A stretch of DNA of 64,000 bases from Prescottella equi (GCF_002094305.1 NZ_LWTX01000001.1:620001-684000); one strand, 5' to 3'. Counted from the first letter of the stretch, positions 46,736-56,555 are shown. Numbers and translations are program-made. The notes: generated from the sequence alone by a model not told the origin.

Positions 46736-47407
46736 ATGACCAACCTGTTCGATCCCCGTGCCGCCCACGCACTCGGTGGCCAGGCCCCGTCCGGTGCGCA
46801 GTCGCGCTACATCCTTCCGTCGTTCATCGAGCACTCCAGCTACGGCGTCAAGGAGTCGAACCCGTACAACAAGCTGTTCGAGGAGCGCATCATCTTCCTC
46901 GGCGTGCAGGTGGACGACGCGTCGGCCAACGACGTCATGGCCCAGCTGCTGGTGCTCGAGTCGCTCGACCCCGACCGTGACATCACGATGTACATCAACT
47001 CGCCCGGCGGCTCGTTCACGTCGCTGATGGCGATCTACGACACGATGCAGTACGTCCGCGCCGACATCACCACGGTGTGCCTCGGCCAGGCCGCGTCGGC
47101 CGCGGCGGTGCTGCTCGCGGCGGGCACCCCCGGCAAGCGGCTCGCGCTGCCGAACGCGCGCGTGCTGATCCACCAGCCGGCCACCGGCGGCATCCAGGGT
47201 CAGGTGTCGGACCTCGAGATCCAGGCCGCGGAGATCGAGCGCATGCGTCGTCTCATGGAGACCACGCTCGGCAAGCACACCGGCAAGGATCCCGACGTGA
47301 TCCGCAAGGACACCGATCGCGACAAGATCCTCACCGCCGAGGAGGCGAAGGAGTACGGCATCATCGACGACGTGCTCCAGTACCGGAAGCTCTCGGCGCA
47401 GAAGTGA
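46736..47407 (+). CDS. clpP2: ATP-dependent Clp protease proteolytic subunit 2
   Basis: The 223-residue ClpP paralogue has nucleophile motif [16 protein letters not shown], histidine in [10 protein letters not shown], and the same [19 protein letters not shown] strand. A longer N-terminal propeptide (about 25 residues) precedes [20 protein letters not shown]. It forms the second ring of ClpP1P2. TTGGAG lies six bases before the ATG. Co-transcription with clpP1 is expected. Confidence 0.94.
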   Translation: MTNLFDPRAAHALGGQAPSGAQSRYILPSFIEHSSYGVKESNPYNKLFEERIIFLGVQVDDASANDVMAQLLVLESLDPDRDITMYINSPGGSFTSLMAIYDTMQYVRADITTVCLGQAASAAAVLLAAGTPGKRLALPNARVLIHQPATGGIQGQVSDLEIQAAEIERMRRLMETTLGKHTGKDPDVIRKDTDRDKILTAEEAKEYGIIDDVLQYRKLSAQK

Positions 47408-47695
47408 TGCGGGGCATCCCGGTTCGTCGACACGCCCGAGGGGCGGGTTGCGGCGGACCGGGACGCCACCCCGTCAAGCTGGGCAGTCCGCGCACGACGT
47501 CGGCCTGATTTTCGCGCCGAGCGCCCGTGTCGCGGGGGAATCACCGCTCTATTGGTCGACCTCGTTCGCGAACTGCGGGTACGGTCACACCAGGGGCCTT
47601 CGATCCGGATTCGGGGTTCGCATCGGCCGCACCGCGGCGGTGGGGGACCGGGTGAGGATGCTCGCACGTAGACAAGGAAGTAGGGACCTTACGAG
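47408..47695. other. 288-bp gap between clpP2 and clpX
   Basis: I see no convincing gene. A GTTCGCGAAC palindrome (47563-47572) with CGC-N5-GCG spacing lies just before TACGGT (47580-47585), a possible -10 for clpX, leaving a leader of about 105 bases. In M. tuberculosis other genes occupy this interval. Confidence 0.4.
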
Positions 47696-48973
<1,278 letters not shown>

Positions 48974-48992
48974 GAGCGGTAGGACCTCGTGG

Positions 48993-49025
48993 AGGGGCCC
49001 GGGTGCCATCGGCACCCGGGCCCCT
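48993..49025. terminator. Bidirectional terminator between clpX and the TetR gene
   Basis: AGGGGCCCGGGTGCC pairs with GGCACCCGGGCCCCT (15 bp) around ATC between convergent genes. Confidence 0.75.
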
Positions 49026-49033
49026 CTGCCGTG

Positions 49034-49669
49034 TCAGGGTGCGAGCAGAAGCGCGAGCGCCAGTGCCGTCAGTTCCTTCTCGAAAGCGTCGAGATCGGGT
49101 GCGATGCCCGTGGTCGATTCCCGCTCCCACGTAGCGAGGGCGGACACGACGAACCGGGCCGTCGTCGCGACCCTGCGGGTCCGGGCCTCGGGGTCGAGGT
49201 GTGCCAGTTCCGCACCGATACGGGCGAAGAGCCCCTTGAGCAGGTCCATGCCCTGGATGCGCGGGTAGCGGGCGTCCTCCGGGAGCAGGGTGGTGGGCCG
49301 GTCGACGAAGTCCATGTGGACTCCGGTCAACCACTGCTCGTTGAAGCGCGCCCAGTAGGACGGCTTGTGGGCGGAGATCTCCGCGACGAACGGATGGACG
49401 TAGGCGGCGACCAGCCGGTCGAGGCGATCGGCGGCGTCGTCGGGGATCTCGTCGAGCATGCGGGCGCGCAGCTCGTTGACGGTGCCGATGTGTTCGAGCC
49501 ACACCGATTCGAGCAGGCCGTCCCACGATCCGAAGTGGTAGGTGATGGCCGAGTTGTTCCGCTGGCCGGCCGTTCTCACGATCTCGCGGGCGGAGACTCC
49601 GTGCAGTCCGCGTTCGGCGATGAGGCGCTCGGCGACGAGAAGGATCGTGTCGCGACCGTTCGAGTTCAT
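49034..49669 (-). CDS. TetR family transcriptional regulator
   Basis: The 211-residue protein has an N-terminal HTH (TILLVAERLIAERGLHGVSA, REIVRTAGQRNNSAITYHFG) of the subclass with the RNNSAI recognition helix. It is divergent from the lipoprotein lipase gene 68 bp away, with an inverted repeat in the shared gap, so it probably represses that gene and itself. Ligand unknown, likely a lipid. Confidence 0.82.
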   Translation of the reverse strand: MNSNGRDTILLVAERLIAERGLHGVSAREIVRTAGQRNNSAITYHFGSWDGLLESVWLEHIGTVNELRARMLDEIPDDAADRLDRLVAAYVHPFVAEISAHKPSYWARFNEQWLTGVHMDFVDRPTTLLPEDARYPRIQGMDLLKGLFARIGAELAHLDPEARTRRVATTARFVVSALATWERESTTGIAPDLDAFEKELTALALALLLAP

Positions 49670-49693
49670 AGCGGCAAGAGTACTGAATGGGTT

Positions 49694-49716
49694 ATCTTCT
49701 TCGGGCTAAGAGAGAT
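49694..49716. promoter_or_regulatory. Inverted repeat in the TetR/lipase divergent promoter
   Basis: ATCTTCTT and AAGAGAGAT face each other across 6 bp (one extra base in the right arm), in the only AT-rich stretch between the two divergent starts. It is the natural TetR operator candidate. Confidence 0.5.
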
Positions 49717-49736
49717 TTCTTAATTTGGAGGTGTTC

Positions 49737-50942
49737 GTGAATCCGCTGTCGAGGAACGGGGGCGTGCGCGCCCGTCGTGCCGGCCTCTTCACGGTTGCTG
49801 CAACGACGGTGGCGCTGGTCGCTGCCGGATGCAGCAGCGACGGTAAGTCCGACGAGTCCCATGCGGCTCTCGAACCCGGGCAACTGCTTTCGGTCCAGGA
49901 GTTGCGCGGTGCGCCGGTGCTCCCCAGCGCCGGCCGCAGTGAACTGATCACATACGTGTCGCAGAATGCGCAGGGCGACCCGGTGGTCGTATCGGGGACG
50001 GTGTCGATACCCCGCACCCCGGCGCCCGACGGCGGTTGGCCGGTGCTCAGCTGGGCACACGGCACCACCGGTGTCTCCGACATCTGCGCGCCGTCGAACG
50101 ACACCACCGACGGTCCGGCGCACGACTACCTGGGTGGCGTCGACGCGGTTCTCGACAGGTACGTCGCCGACGGCTATGTCGTAGTGCAGACCGACTACGT
50201 CGGCATGGGCACCCCCGGCGGCCACCCCTACATGGACGGTGGCACGGAGGCGAACGCGGTGGTCGACATCGTCCGCGCCAGCCGGGAGATCGACGACTCG
50301 ATCAGCAACCAGTGGTACGCGATGGGGCACAGCCAGGGTGGGCACGCCACCCTGTTCACCGCGGCTCAGGGGAGCGAGCGTGCACCCGAACTCGATCTGC
50401 GAGGCGCGGTCGCGATCGCCCCGGGCAACGAGACGAGTGCGACGCCGCAGTACCTGGCGTCCGGTGACCCCGCGGTGGCCCCGGCACTGGCCTTCCTGCC
50501 GCTGATCCTGCTGGGTGCCGAGGCTGCGGATCCGTCGATCGTGGCGGATTCGTACGTCGCGCCGGAGTCGCAGGTGCTGCTCACCGCGGCGCGTACCGGT
50601 TGCGTGGGTCAGATCCGGAACGTGATCGGTTCGGTGCCGGTCGACAAGGCGTTCGCGCCGGGCGCCGACATCGACAAGCTCGTGACGTACCTGAAGAAGC
50701 AGTCGCTCGGCCAGCTGACGCTCACGGTTCCGACGCTGGTGCTGCAGGGCACCGCCGACACCCTCATCGCGGAACCGGGCAGCCGGGAAGTGGTCGAGAC
50801 GTTGTGCAGCAACGGTTCCGAGGTCGCCTACAAGACGTACGAGGGTGCCGATCACCGGTCCGCCGTGCCGCAGTCGTTCGACGATGCCGAACAGTTCTTC
50901 GGCGCCTTGCAGGCGGGGGAGAAGCCGGCCGGCCTCTGCTAG
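49737..50942 (+). CDS. Lipoprotein lipase/esterase (secretory lipase family)
   Basis: The 401-residue alpha/beta-hydrolase has a lipoprotein signal (TTVALVAAGCSS, modified Cys near residue 32). The nucleophile motif is GHSQGG, and other motifs parallel the secreted lipase at 6752: GGWPVLSWAHGTTGVSDICA, YVGMGTPGGHPYMDGG, and acid/His in GTADTLI and GADHRSA. It is therefore a surface-anchored paralogue. The GTG at 49737 is five bases after GGAGG; starts further upstream overlap that site. Its stop shares CTAG with the convergent gene. Confidence 0.82.
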   Translation: MNPLSRNGGVRARRAGLFTVAATTVALVAAGCSSDGKSDESHAALEPGQLLSVQELRGAPVLPSAGRSELITYVSQNAQGDPVVVSGTVSIPRTPAPDGGWPVLSWAHGTTGVSDICAPSNDTTDGPAHDYLGGVDAVLDRYVADGYVVVQTDYVGMGTPGGHPYMDGGTEANAVVDIVRASREIDDSISNQWYAMGHSQGGHATLFTAAQGSERAPELDLRGAVAIAPGNETSATPQYLASGDPAVAPALAFLPLILLGAEAADPSIVADSYVAPESQVLLTAARTGCVGQIRNVIGSVPVDKAFAPGADIDKLVTYLKKQSLGQLTLTVPTLVLQGTADTLIAEPGSREVVETLCSNGSEVAYKTYEGADHRSAVPQSFDDAEQFFGALQAGEKPAGLC

Positions 50943-51397
50943 AACGGCCCGAACAGTTCCGAGTACCGGGGTGGGTTCCCGACGAGTTCGCCCTCGGGCA
51001 GGGTGACGACGGTGTCGGCCAGTCGCACGACACCGTCGTCGTCCCGGCACTCGGTGGTGACGCGGTAATCGGCGCTGCCCGTGTACTGCCCCGCGAGATG
51101 GAGTGTCTCGGTGGGCATCGTGGTCCACCAGATGCCGAGTCCACCGTCGTGGATCTCCTGCAGATCGGTGATCACGGGTCGGCCGGCGGTGTCGAAGACG
51201 ACGGTCGCGCACCGCGCCGGTGCGTCGGTGGTGGAGTCGATGTTCAGCATCGTCACGAGGATCGAGTTGCCGAAGGTGCGCACGTCGCCCTGCCCGGTCA
51301 CCGTCGCCGCGGCCGGCGCTGCACCGAATGTCCCGGCCACCGCGAGTGCACCCGCCGCGGCGGCCCCCGCGACGTGCCGTTTCCGTCCTCCGGCCAT
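50939..51397 (-). CDS. Secreted protein of unknown function
   Basis: The 152-residue protein has a basic start and a signal peptide (MAGGRKRHVAGAAAAGALAV, cleavage after PAAA near residue 33). The mature part (TGQGDVRTFGNSILVTMLNI, ATVVFDTAGRPVITDLQEIH) has two cysteines (Cys 67 and Cys 116 region) that could form a disulfide. I do not recognise the family. It is convergent with the lipase and its ribosome site GGGAGGG lies directly after an 11-bp inverted-repeat arm. Confidence 0.6.
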   Translation of the reverse strand: MAGGRKRHVAGAAAAGALAVAGTFGAAPAAATVTGQGDVRTFGNSILVTMLNIDSTTDAPARCATVVFDTAGRPVITDLQEIHDGGLGIWWTTMPTETLHLAGQYTGSADYRVTTECRDDDGVVRLADTVVTLPEGELVGNPPRYSELFGPF

Positions 51398-51410
51398 GCC
51401 GTGACGCCCT

Positions 51411-51476
51411 CCCGTTCGCCCGACCCGCGTGGTCTCCACTGTGGCACGCCGCGCCCCGCGCGAGTGGGCGAACGGG
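51411..51476. repeat. 11-bp inverted repeat with 44-bp spacer between fdhD and the secreted-protein gene
   Basis: CCCGTTCGCCC (51411-51421) and GGGCGAACGGG (51466-51476) are perfect arms. They can form a long hairpin in the fdhD transcript, ending just before the ribosome site of the downstream gene. Confidence 0.65.
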
Positions 51477-51478
51477 TG

Positions 51479-52303
51479 TCAGATCTTGATCCGCTGCTCG
51501 CCCGAGTAGACGTTCATGCTCTCTCCGCGCAAGAAGCCGACGAGGGTCATCCCGCGGTCTCGGGCCAGGTCGACGGCCAGCGACGACGGTGCCGAAACCG
51601 CGGCGAGGACCGGGATCCCGGCCATCGCGGCCTTCTGCGCCAGTTCGAACGACGCGCGTCCGCTGACGACGAGGACGGTGTCGGACGCCGGGACGCGGCC
51701 TGCGGTGAGCGCCCAGCCGAGCACCTTGTCGACCGCATTGTGGCGCCCGACGTCCTCGCGGAGGGCGAGCAGCGCGCCGTCGGCGGTGAACACCCCGGCC
51801 GCGTGGAGGCCGCCGGTCGCCTCGAACACGCGCTGGCCCTTGCGCAGGGTGGGCGGCATCGACGCCAGCGCGGTCGCGGTGACCTCGAGCGCGTTGTCGG
51901 ACAACGGGTACCGACTCCGCACCGCGACCTCGTCGAGCGACGCCTTGCCGCACACCCCGCACGCGGACGTGGTGAGGAACTCGCGCCGCCCGCGGTTGCC
52001 CGGGTCGGGCACCTCGGCGGCCAGTTCGACGTCGAGGACGTTGTAGGTGTTGGCGCCGTCCGCGTCGACCCCGTCGCAGTAGCGGACGACTCGCACGTCC
52101 TCGGGTGACGCGATGATCCCCTCCGTCAGCAGGAACCCGTGGACCAGTTCGACGTCGTGGCCCGGGGTGCGCATCGTGACGGTGAGCGACCGCCCGCCGA
52201 GACGGATCTCGAGCGGCTCCTCGACCGCGAGGGCGTCCGGCCGACGGCGGGTGCCGTCCGGCGTGATGCGCAGGACCGGTCGGCGTGCGGTGACCCGGCC
52301 CAC
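51479..52303 (-). CDS. fdhD: Formate dehydrogenase accessory sulfurtransferase FdhD
   Basis: The 274-residue FdhD protein contains the cysteine motif CGVCGK ([15 protein letters not shown]) that carries sulfur, GFLLTEGII, and [19 protein letters not shown]. It sulfurates the molybdenum or tungsten bis-PGD cofactor of formate dehydrogenase; no fdh structural gene is in the window. The GTG start comes directly after the stop of the small upstream gene, implying coupling. Confidence 0.92.
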   Translation of the reverse strand: MGRVTARRPVLRITPDGTRRRPDALAVEEPLEIRLGGRSLTVTMRTPGHDVELVHGFLLTEGIIASPEDVRVVRYCDGVDADGANTYNVLDVELAAEVPDPGNRGRREFLTTSACGVCGKASLDEVAVRSRYPLSDNALEVTATALASMPPTLRKGQRVFEATGGLHAAGVFTADGALLALREDVGRHNAVDKVLGWALTAGRVPASDTVLVVSGRASFELAQKAAMAGIPVLAAVSAPSSLAVDLARDRGMTLVGFLRGESMNVYSGEQRIKI

Positions 52304-52582
52304 CTAGCGACCTCCGCTCGGTTCGAGAGGCACGACAACGGCTTTCGACGCCGAAGTGTTCGACTTCACCGCCACGTGGTCGAGTGGGGCGACGGGTTTG
52401 GTCTTCGAGTAGTAGGCGGCGGCGTTGCCGCGGGGGGTGCGGTACTCGACCACCCGGAAATCGTGGACCCGCCGTTCCTCGGCGGTGCCGTCGGCGGTCG
52501 CCCCCTCCGGCACCAAGTCCACCGGTGGCCCGTTGTGCAGCCCCATCTCGGCGATGTCCTCCCGGGGCCCCGTGCGCGTCAT
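52304..52582 (-). CDS. Small unknown protein coupled to fdhD
   Basis: A 92-residue frame begins MTRTGPREDIAEMGLHNGPP and includes HDFRVVEYRTPRGNAAAYYS and HVAVKSNTSASKAVVVPLEP. Its stop codon is immediately followed by the fdhD start, zero bases between. No motif is recognised. The frame stays open further upstream, but that part overlaps the promoter of the divergent binding-protein gene, so the later start is preferred. Confidence 0.5.
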   Translation of the reverse strand: MTRTGPREDIAEMGLHNGPPVDLVPEGATADGTAEERRVHDFRVVEYRTPRGNAAAYYSKTKPVAPLDHVAVKSNTSASKAVVVPLEPSGGR

Positions 52583-52645
52583 GACCCCATAGTGGCCCGA
52601 TTCGGTCGGGTCCGCACGATCCGACGCACCGAACCACCAGGTAGT

Positions 52646-52664
52646 GTCGGCTAGCCTTACCTTC
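52646..52664. promoter_or_regulatory. IdeR/DtxR-type iron box
   Basis: GTCGGCTAGCCTTACCTTC matches 13 of 19 positions of TTAGGTTAGCCTAACCTAA. TAGCCT (52652-52657) inside fits a -10 box, so iron-loaded IdeR would block the binding-protein promoter. Confidence 0.65.
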
Positions 52665-52700
52665 TCCTGCATGCACCACCACGACACGAAGGGTCCTTCG

Positions 52701-53714
52701 ATGGGTGATCTCCAGTCGCGAGCCGGCGCAATCTCGCGCCGAGGATTCCTGATCGGCAGCTCCGGCGCGCTTCTCGCGTTCGCCGCCGCGTGCAGCAGCG
52801 GGTCCGGCGACGGTGGTTCCGGCGGGGCCTCCGGCGCGACGATCACCCACAAGTACGGCCGGACGACGGTGCCGGAGAACCCGCAGCGGATCGTCAGCGT
52901 CGGCTACAACGACCAGGACGCGTTGCTCGCGCTCGGCGCGGTTCCCGTCGGCGTCTTCGACTGGTACGGCAATTATCCGTACGGGGTGTGGCCGTGGTCG
53001 CAGCCGCTGCTCGGCGACGCCCAGCCGGCGATCATCGGCAGCGCGAGCACCGGTATCGACGTCGAGAAGGTCGCGGCCGCCGCACCGGATCTCATCGTGG
53101 GCACGTACTCCGGACTGACCCAGGGGCAGTACGACAAGCTGTCCGCGCTCGCGCCGACCGTCGCACAGCCCGCGGGCGTCGCCGACTACGGCGTGCGTTG
53201 GCAGGACCAGACCACGATCCTCGGCGAGGCGCTCGGCAAGCAGGATCGGGCCGCCGAACTGGTGGCGGGTGTGCAGCAGCGCTTCACCGACGTGGCCGCG
53301 GCCAACCCGTCGTTCGCGGGCAAGACGGTTCTCGTGGGCGCACTCAAGGGTCCCGGCCAGTTCGGTGTGTACGGGCCCGAGGATCCCAAGGTCCGTTTCT
53401 TCACCGAGCTCGGCTTCGTGAATCCGCCTGTCGCGGAACAGGTCCGCAAGACCAATTTCGCGGAGATCAGCACCGAGCAGCTCTCCCTCGCGGACGTCGA
53501 CCTGCTCGTCTGGTACGCGGGCGGCGGCTTCGGTGACGACCTGCGGGCCGAGCTGGCGAAGACACCCGTCTACCAGACCCTCGACGTCGTCAAGGACGGT
53601 CGGACGATCGTGCTCGAGGACGAGGCGGCCGAGGCGATGGCCTGGTCGACCGTCGTGAGCCTGCCGTACGCGCTGGACCAGATCCCGCCGCGCATCGCGC
53701 CCCTGTTCGCCTGA
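52701..53714 (+). CDS. Iron-siderophore ABC transporter substrate-binding lipoprotein
   Basis: The 337-residue protein has a combined Tat/lipoprotein signal (SRRGFLIGSSGALLAFAAAC, Cys near residue 33), a short Ser/Gly linker and a FecB/FepB-type two-lobe binding domain (TTVPENPQRIVSVGYNDQDA; AAAPDLIVGTYSGLTQGQYD; LADVDLLVWYAGG). It binds ferric siderophores at the cell surface. No permease or ATPase gene is adjacent, so it must use a transporter encoded elsewhere. An IdeR-type box upstream predicts derepression under iron limitation. GAAGGG precedes the ATG. Confidence 0.85.
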   Translation: MGDLQSRAGAISRRGFLIGSSGALLAFAAACSSGSGDGGSGGASGATITHKYGRTTVPENPQRIVSVGYNDQDALLALGAVPVGVFDWYGNYPYGVWPWSQPLLGDAQPAIIGSASTGIDVEKVAAAAPDLIVGTYSGLTQGQYDKLSALAPTVAQPAGVADYGVRWQDQTTILGEALGKQDRAAELVAGVQQRFTDVAAANPSFAGKTVLVGALKGPGQFGVYGPEDPKVRFFTELGFVNPPVAEQVRKTNFAEISTEQLSLADVDLLVWYAGGGFGDDLRAELAKTPVYQTLDVVKDGRTIVLEDEAAEAMAWSTVVSLPYALDQIPPRIAPLFA

Positions 53715-53723
53715 ACCAGCCGG

Positions 53724-53729
53724 TACTCT
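53724..53729 (+). promoter_or_regulatory. -10 box for a leaderless GNAT transcript
   Basis: TACTCT lies 7 bases before the ATG at 53737, with no ribosome site between. Confidence 0.5.
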
Positions 53730-53736
53730 CGCGGTC

Positions 53737-54339
53737 ATGGGCGTGAGGCCAGTGACCCGAGCAGACATTCCGGCGCTGTCGCGCGCTCTCGCGGAAGCGT
53801 TCGACGACGACCCCGTCATGTGCTGGATGTTCCCGAACGACGCGAAACGTCCCACCGGGATGGCGCGTCTGTTCGCGGCGGAGACCCGCTACCACCACCT
53901 CGCCGGTGGCGGAGCGGAACTGGCGGAGACGCCCGACGGCACGATCGTCGGGGGCGCGCTCTGGGATCCGCCGGGCCGATGGAAGCAGTCGAGTTTCGAT
54001 TCGCTGCGCAGCCTGCCCGCCGTCGTCCGCGCCCTCGGTGGCAAACTCCGCGTCGGCGCCGAGGTCTCGCACGCGCTCGAGTCCGCCCACCCCACCGCGC
54101 CGCACTGGTACCTGTCGACGATCGGGACGTCGTCGGCCGGGCGCGGCGGCGGCTACGGCAAGGCGCTGCTCAACTCCCGGTTGTCGCGTTGTGACGCCGA
54201 GGGGGCCCCGGCCTATCTCGAGTCCAGTAAGCACGCCAACATCCCGTACTACGAACGATTCGGGTTCGAGGTCACCGGCGAGATCGTGATCCCGAACGGC
54301 GGTCCGACGCTGTGGAAGATGTGGCGCGATCCACGCTGA
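53737..54339 (+). CDS. GNAT family N-acetyltransferase
   Basis: The 200-residue protein begins VRPVTRADIPALSRALAEAF and has the acetyl-CoA pyrophosphate loop RGGGYGKALL (motif A, near residues 136-145) after WYLSTIGTSSAG, then YLESSKHANIPYYERFGFEV of motif B. This is a common actinobacterial GNAT subgroup; the acceptor is unknown. It may be transcribed from its own leaderless promoter 22 bp after the binding-protein stop. Confidence 0.82.
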   Translation: MGVRPVTRADIPALSRALAEAFDDDPVMCWMFPNDAKRPTGMARLFAAETRYHHLAGGGAELAETPDGTIVGGALWDPPGRWKQSSFDSLRSLPAVVRALGGKLRVGAEVSHALESAHPTAPHWYLSTIGTSSAGRGGGYGKALLNSRLSRCDAEGAPAYLESSKHANIPYYERFGFEVTGEIVIPNGGPTLWKMWRDPR

Positions 54340-54349
54340 CTTCGGTGGC

Positions 54350-54375
54350 GTACCGATCAGTGGTACCAATCAGGG
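54350..54375. repeat. Tandem 13-bp repeat before the S9 peptidase gene
   Basis: GTACCGATCAGTG and GTACCAATCAGGG are adjacent copies with 2 mismatches, ending at the GTG start. TACCAA in the second copy is a weak -10 candidate; there is no ribosome site. Confidence 0.5.
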
Positions 54376-56415
54376 GTGACCTCCACCCCGCAGACCCCGC
54401 TCGGCACACCGTTCGACGACCTCGACGACTATCTGGCACTGGCCCGGCTGTCCGGACTGGTGTTGTCCCCGGACGGCTCGCGTCTCGTTATCTCGCAGGC
54501 AGTCCTCGACGCCGACGAGACCAAGTACGTGTCGGCGCTGTGGGAGATCGACCCCGCCGGTGACCGGTCCGCCCGCAGGATCACCTGGGGAGTCGAAGGC
54601 GAAGGGGGTGCGGCGTTCACCAGCACCGGCGACCTGCTGTTCACGGCGTCGCGGCCCGTACCCGGCGCGGCGGACGACGCACCGAATGGGTTGTGGCGGC
54701 TTCCGGCCGACGGCGGCGAGGCATCCCGTGTGGCCTGCCGCGGCGGCGGAATCTCCGGTGTCCGCGCGGCACGCTCGGCCCCGCGCGTGGTGGTGTCCAC
54801 GTCCGCGCTGGCTGCCACCGTCGAGGACGACGAGCGGATCCGCGGCGAGCGCAAGGACAAGAAGGTCAAGGCGATCCTGCACACCGGATACCCGGTTAGG
54901 CACTGGGATCACGACCTCGGTCCGGACGTCCCGCACCTGCTCGCCGGGACGACGGACGTCGACGGCGAGATCTCGCTCGACGACCTCACCCCGACCCCCG
55001 GCATCGCGCTGCGCGAGGCCGACTACGACCTGGCTCCCGACGGCTCGTTCGTCGTGAGCACGTGGGCGCTGCCGGGCGTTCTCGGCTCGATGCGCACCGT
55101 GCTGGTGCGCATCGATGCGGCGACGGGGGAGCGGACCACGATCGTCGACGACGACGGCGCGGACCTGTCGCGGCCGGTGATCTCGCCCGACGCTTCGAGC
55201 GTCGTGTACCTGCGTGAGTCGTACGGCGATGCCGAACAGGCGCCGCGGATCACGCTGCACCGCTTCGACTTCGAGGACGCCCGCGTCGTGGACCTCGCGT
55301 CGGGCTGGGATCGCTGGCCCACCTCGGCCGTGTGGCTCCCGGACTCCGCCGGTGTGCTGCTCACCACCGACGAGCGAGGCCGCGGCCCCGTCTTCGTGCT
55401 GCGCGGCGACGGCAGCCCGGCGCCGTTGACCACCGACGACGCCGCCTACTCCGATCTGCAAGTCGCCCCGGACGGCTCGGCGGTGTACGCGCTGCGAGCG
55501 TCGTACGCGCGCCCACCGCACCCGGTCCGGATCGCCCTCACCGGGGCCGACGCGGGCACCGTCACGGAACTACGTGCCCCGTCGGAGCCGCCGCGGCTGC
55601 CGGGGCGGCTCACCGAGGTCGTCGGCCAGGCCGACGACGGCACTCCGCTGCGCGCGTGGCTGGCCCTACCGGAGTCCGCGTCGGCCGACGCGCCGGCGCC
55701 GCTCGTGCTGTGGGTGCACGGCGGACCGTTGAACTCGTGGAACACATGGTCGTGGCGATGGAACCCGTGGCTGCTGGTGGCGAAGGGCTACGCGGTGCTA
55801 CTGCCCGATCCCGCGTTGTCGACGGGCTACGGTCAGGATTTCGTCCAGCGCGGCTGGGGTCAGTGGGGCAAGGCGCCGTTCACCGATCTGATGGCGATCA
55901 CCGACGCGGCCGTCGCGCTGCCCGAGATCGACGCGAAGCGCACCGCCGCGATGGGCGGCTCCTTCGGCGGCTACATGGCCAACTGGATCGCCGGGCACAC
56001 CGACCGGTTCCAGGCGATCGTCACGCACGCGAGCCTGTGGGCGCTCGACCAGTTCGCCCCCACGACCGACGCCGCCTGGTACTGGGCCCGCGAGATGACC
56101 CCCGAGATGGCGTTCGAGAACTCGCCGCACCTGGCAGTCGCCGACATCGTCACCCCGATGCTGGTGATCCACGGCGACAGGGACTACCGCGTGCCGATCG
56201 GCGAGGGATTGCGCCTCTGGTACGAGCTGCTGTCCGAATCGGGGCTGCCCGCGGACGCCGAGGGCAAGACCGACCACCGCTTCCTCTACTTCCCCGACGA
56301 GAACCACTGGGTGCTCAGCCCCCAGCACGCCAAGGTCTGGTACCAGGTGGTCGAGTCCTTCCTCGCCGAGCACGTCCTCGAGGAGGACGTCCCGCTCCCC
56401 GACGTTCTCGGCTGA
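54376..56415 (+). CDS. S9 family prolyl oligopeptidase-type serine peptidase
   Basis: The 679-residue protein has an N-terminal beta-propeller (about residues 20-400, repeated LSPDGSRLVIS-like blades) and a C-terminal alpha/beta-hydrolase. The nucleophile is Ser 529 in GGSFGGYMANW, the acid is in HGDRDYRVPIG and the histidine in DENHWVL. It resembles acylaminoacyl peptidases that cleave short or N-acylated peptides in the cytoplasm. The GTG start follows a tandem 13-bp repeat. A C-rich tract and repeat copy B follow the stop. Confidence 0.88.
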   Translation: MTSTPQTPLGTPFDDLDDYLALARLSGLVLSPDGSRLVISQAVLDADETKYVSALWEIDPAGDRSARRITWGVEGEGGAAFTSTGDLLFTASRPVPGAADDAPNGLWRLPADGGEASRVACRGGGISGVRAARSAPRVVVSTSALAATVEDDERIRGERKDKKVKAILHTGYPVRHWDHDLGPDVPHLLAGTTDVDGEISLDDLTPTPGIALREADYDLAPDGSFVVSTWALPGVLGSMRTVLVRIDAATGERTTIVDDDGADLSRPVISPDASSVVYLRESYGDAEQAPRITLHRFDFEDARVVDLASGWDRWPTSAVWLPDSAGVLLTTDERGRGPVFVLRGDGSPAPLTTDDAAYSDLQVAPDGSAVYALRASYARPPHPVRIALTGADAGTVTELRAPSEPPRLPGRLTEVVGQADDGTPLRAWLALPESASADAPAPLVLWVHGGPLNSWNTWSWRWNPWLLVAKGYAVLLPDPALSTGYGQDFVQRGWGQWGKAPFTDLMAITDAAVALPEIDAKRTAAMGGSFGGYMANWIAGHTDRFQAIVTHASLWALDQFAPTTDAAWYWAREMTPEMAFENSPHLAVADIVTPMLVIHGDRDYRVPIGEGLRLWYELLSESGLPADAEGKTDHRFLYFPDENHWVLSPQHAKVWYQVVESFLAEHVLEEDVPLPDVLG

Positions 56416-56476
56416 CCGACTCTCCGCCCCCCGCCCCCGCGCCTCACCCTCCCCGCCCCCCGCGCCCCACCCTCCC

Positions 56477-56540
56477 CGCGTTTTGCGCACTTATCGCTAC
56501 TTTTGGCTATTGGCATGTCGCGACAAGTGCGCAAAACGCG
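56477..56540. repeat. Palindromic repeat element, copy B
   Basis: A 64-bp element with 21-bp arms: left 56477-56497 (GCGTTTTGCGCACTTATCGC core) and right 56520-56540 (complement with one mismatch), 22-bp AT-richer centre. It is preceded by a C-rich tract (56416-56476, no gene) and ends 15 bp before the next ATG. Confidence 0.85.
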
Positions 56541-56555
56541 AGGGGACGTGGGGGG

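Noticed and set aside
47560-47575. ClgR site before clpX
   Set aside because: CGC-N5-GCG spacing is present but the inner bases do not fit the consensus; too weak to list as an operator.
49692-53855. 1387-codon open frame on the minus strand
   Set aside because: It crosses four well-supported genes on both strands, is Arg/Gly/Ala-rich with no family motif, and arises from third-position GC bias. Frames at 57083-60013, 15325-18540, 11555-13378 and 3741-5288 are of the same kind.
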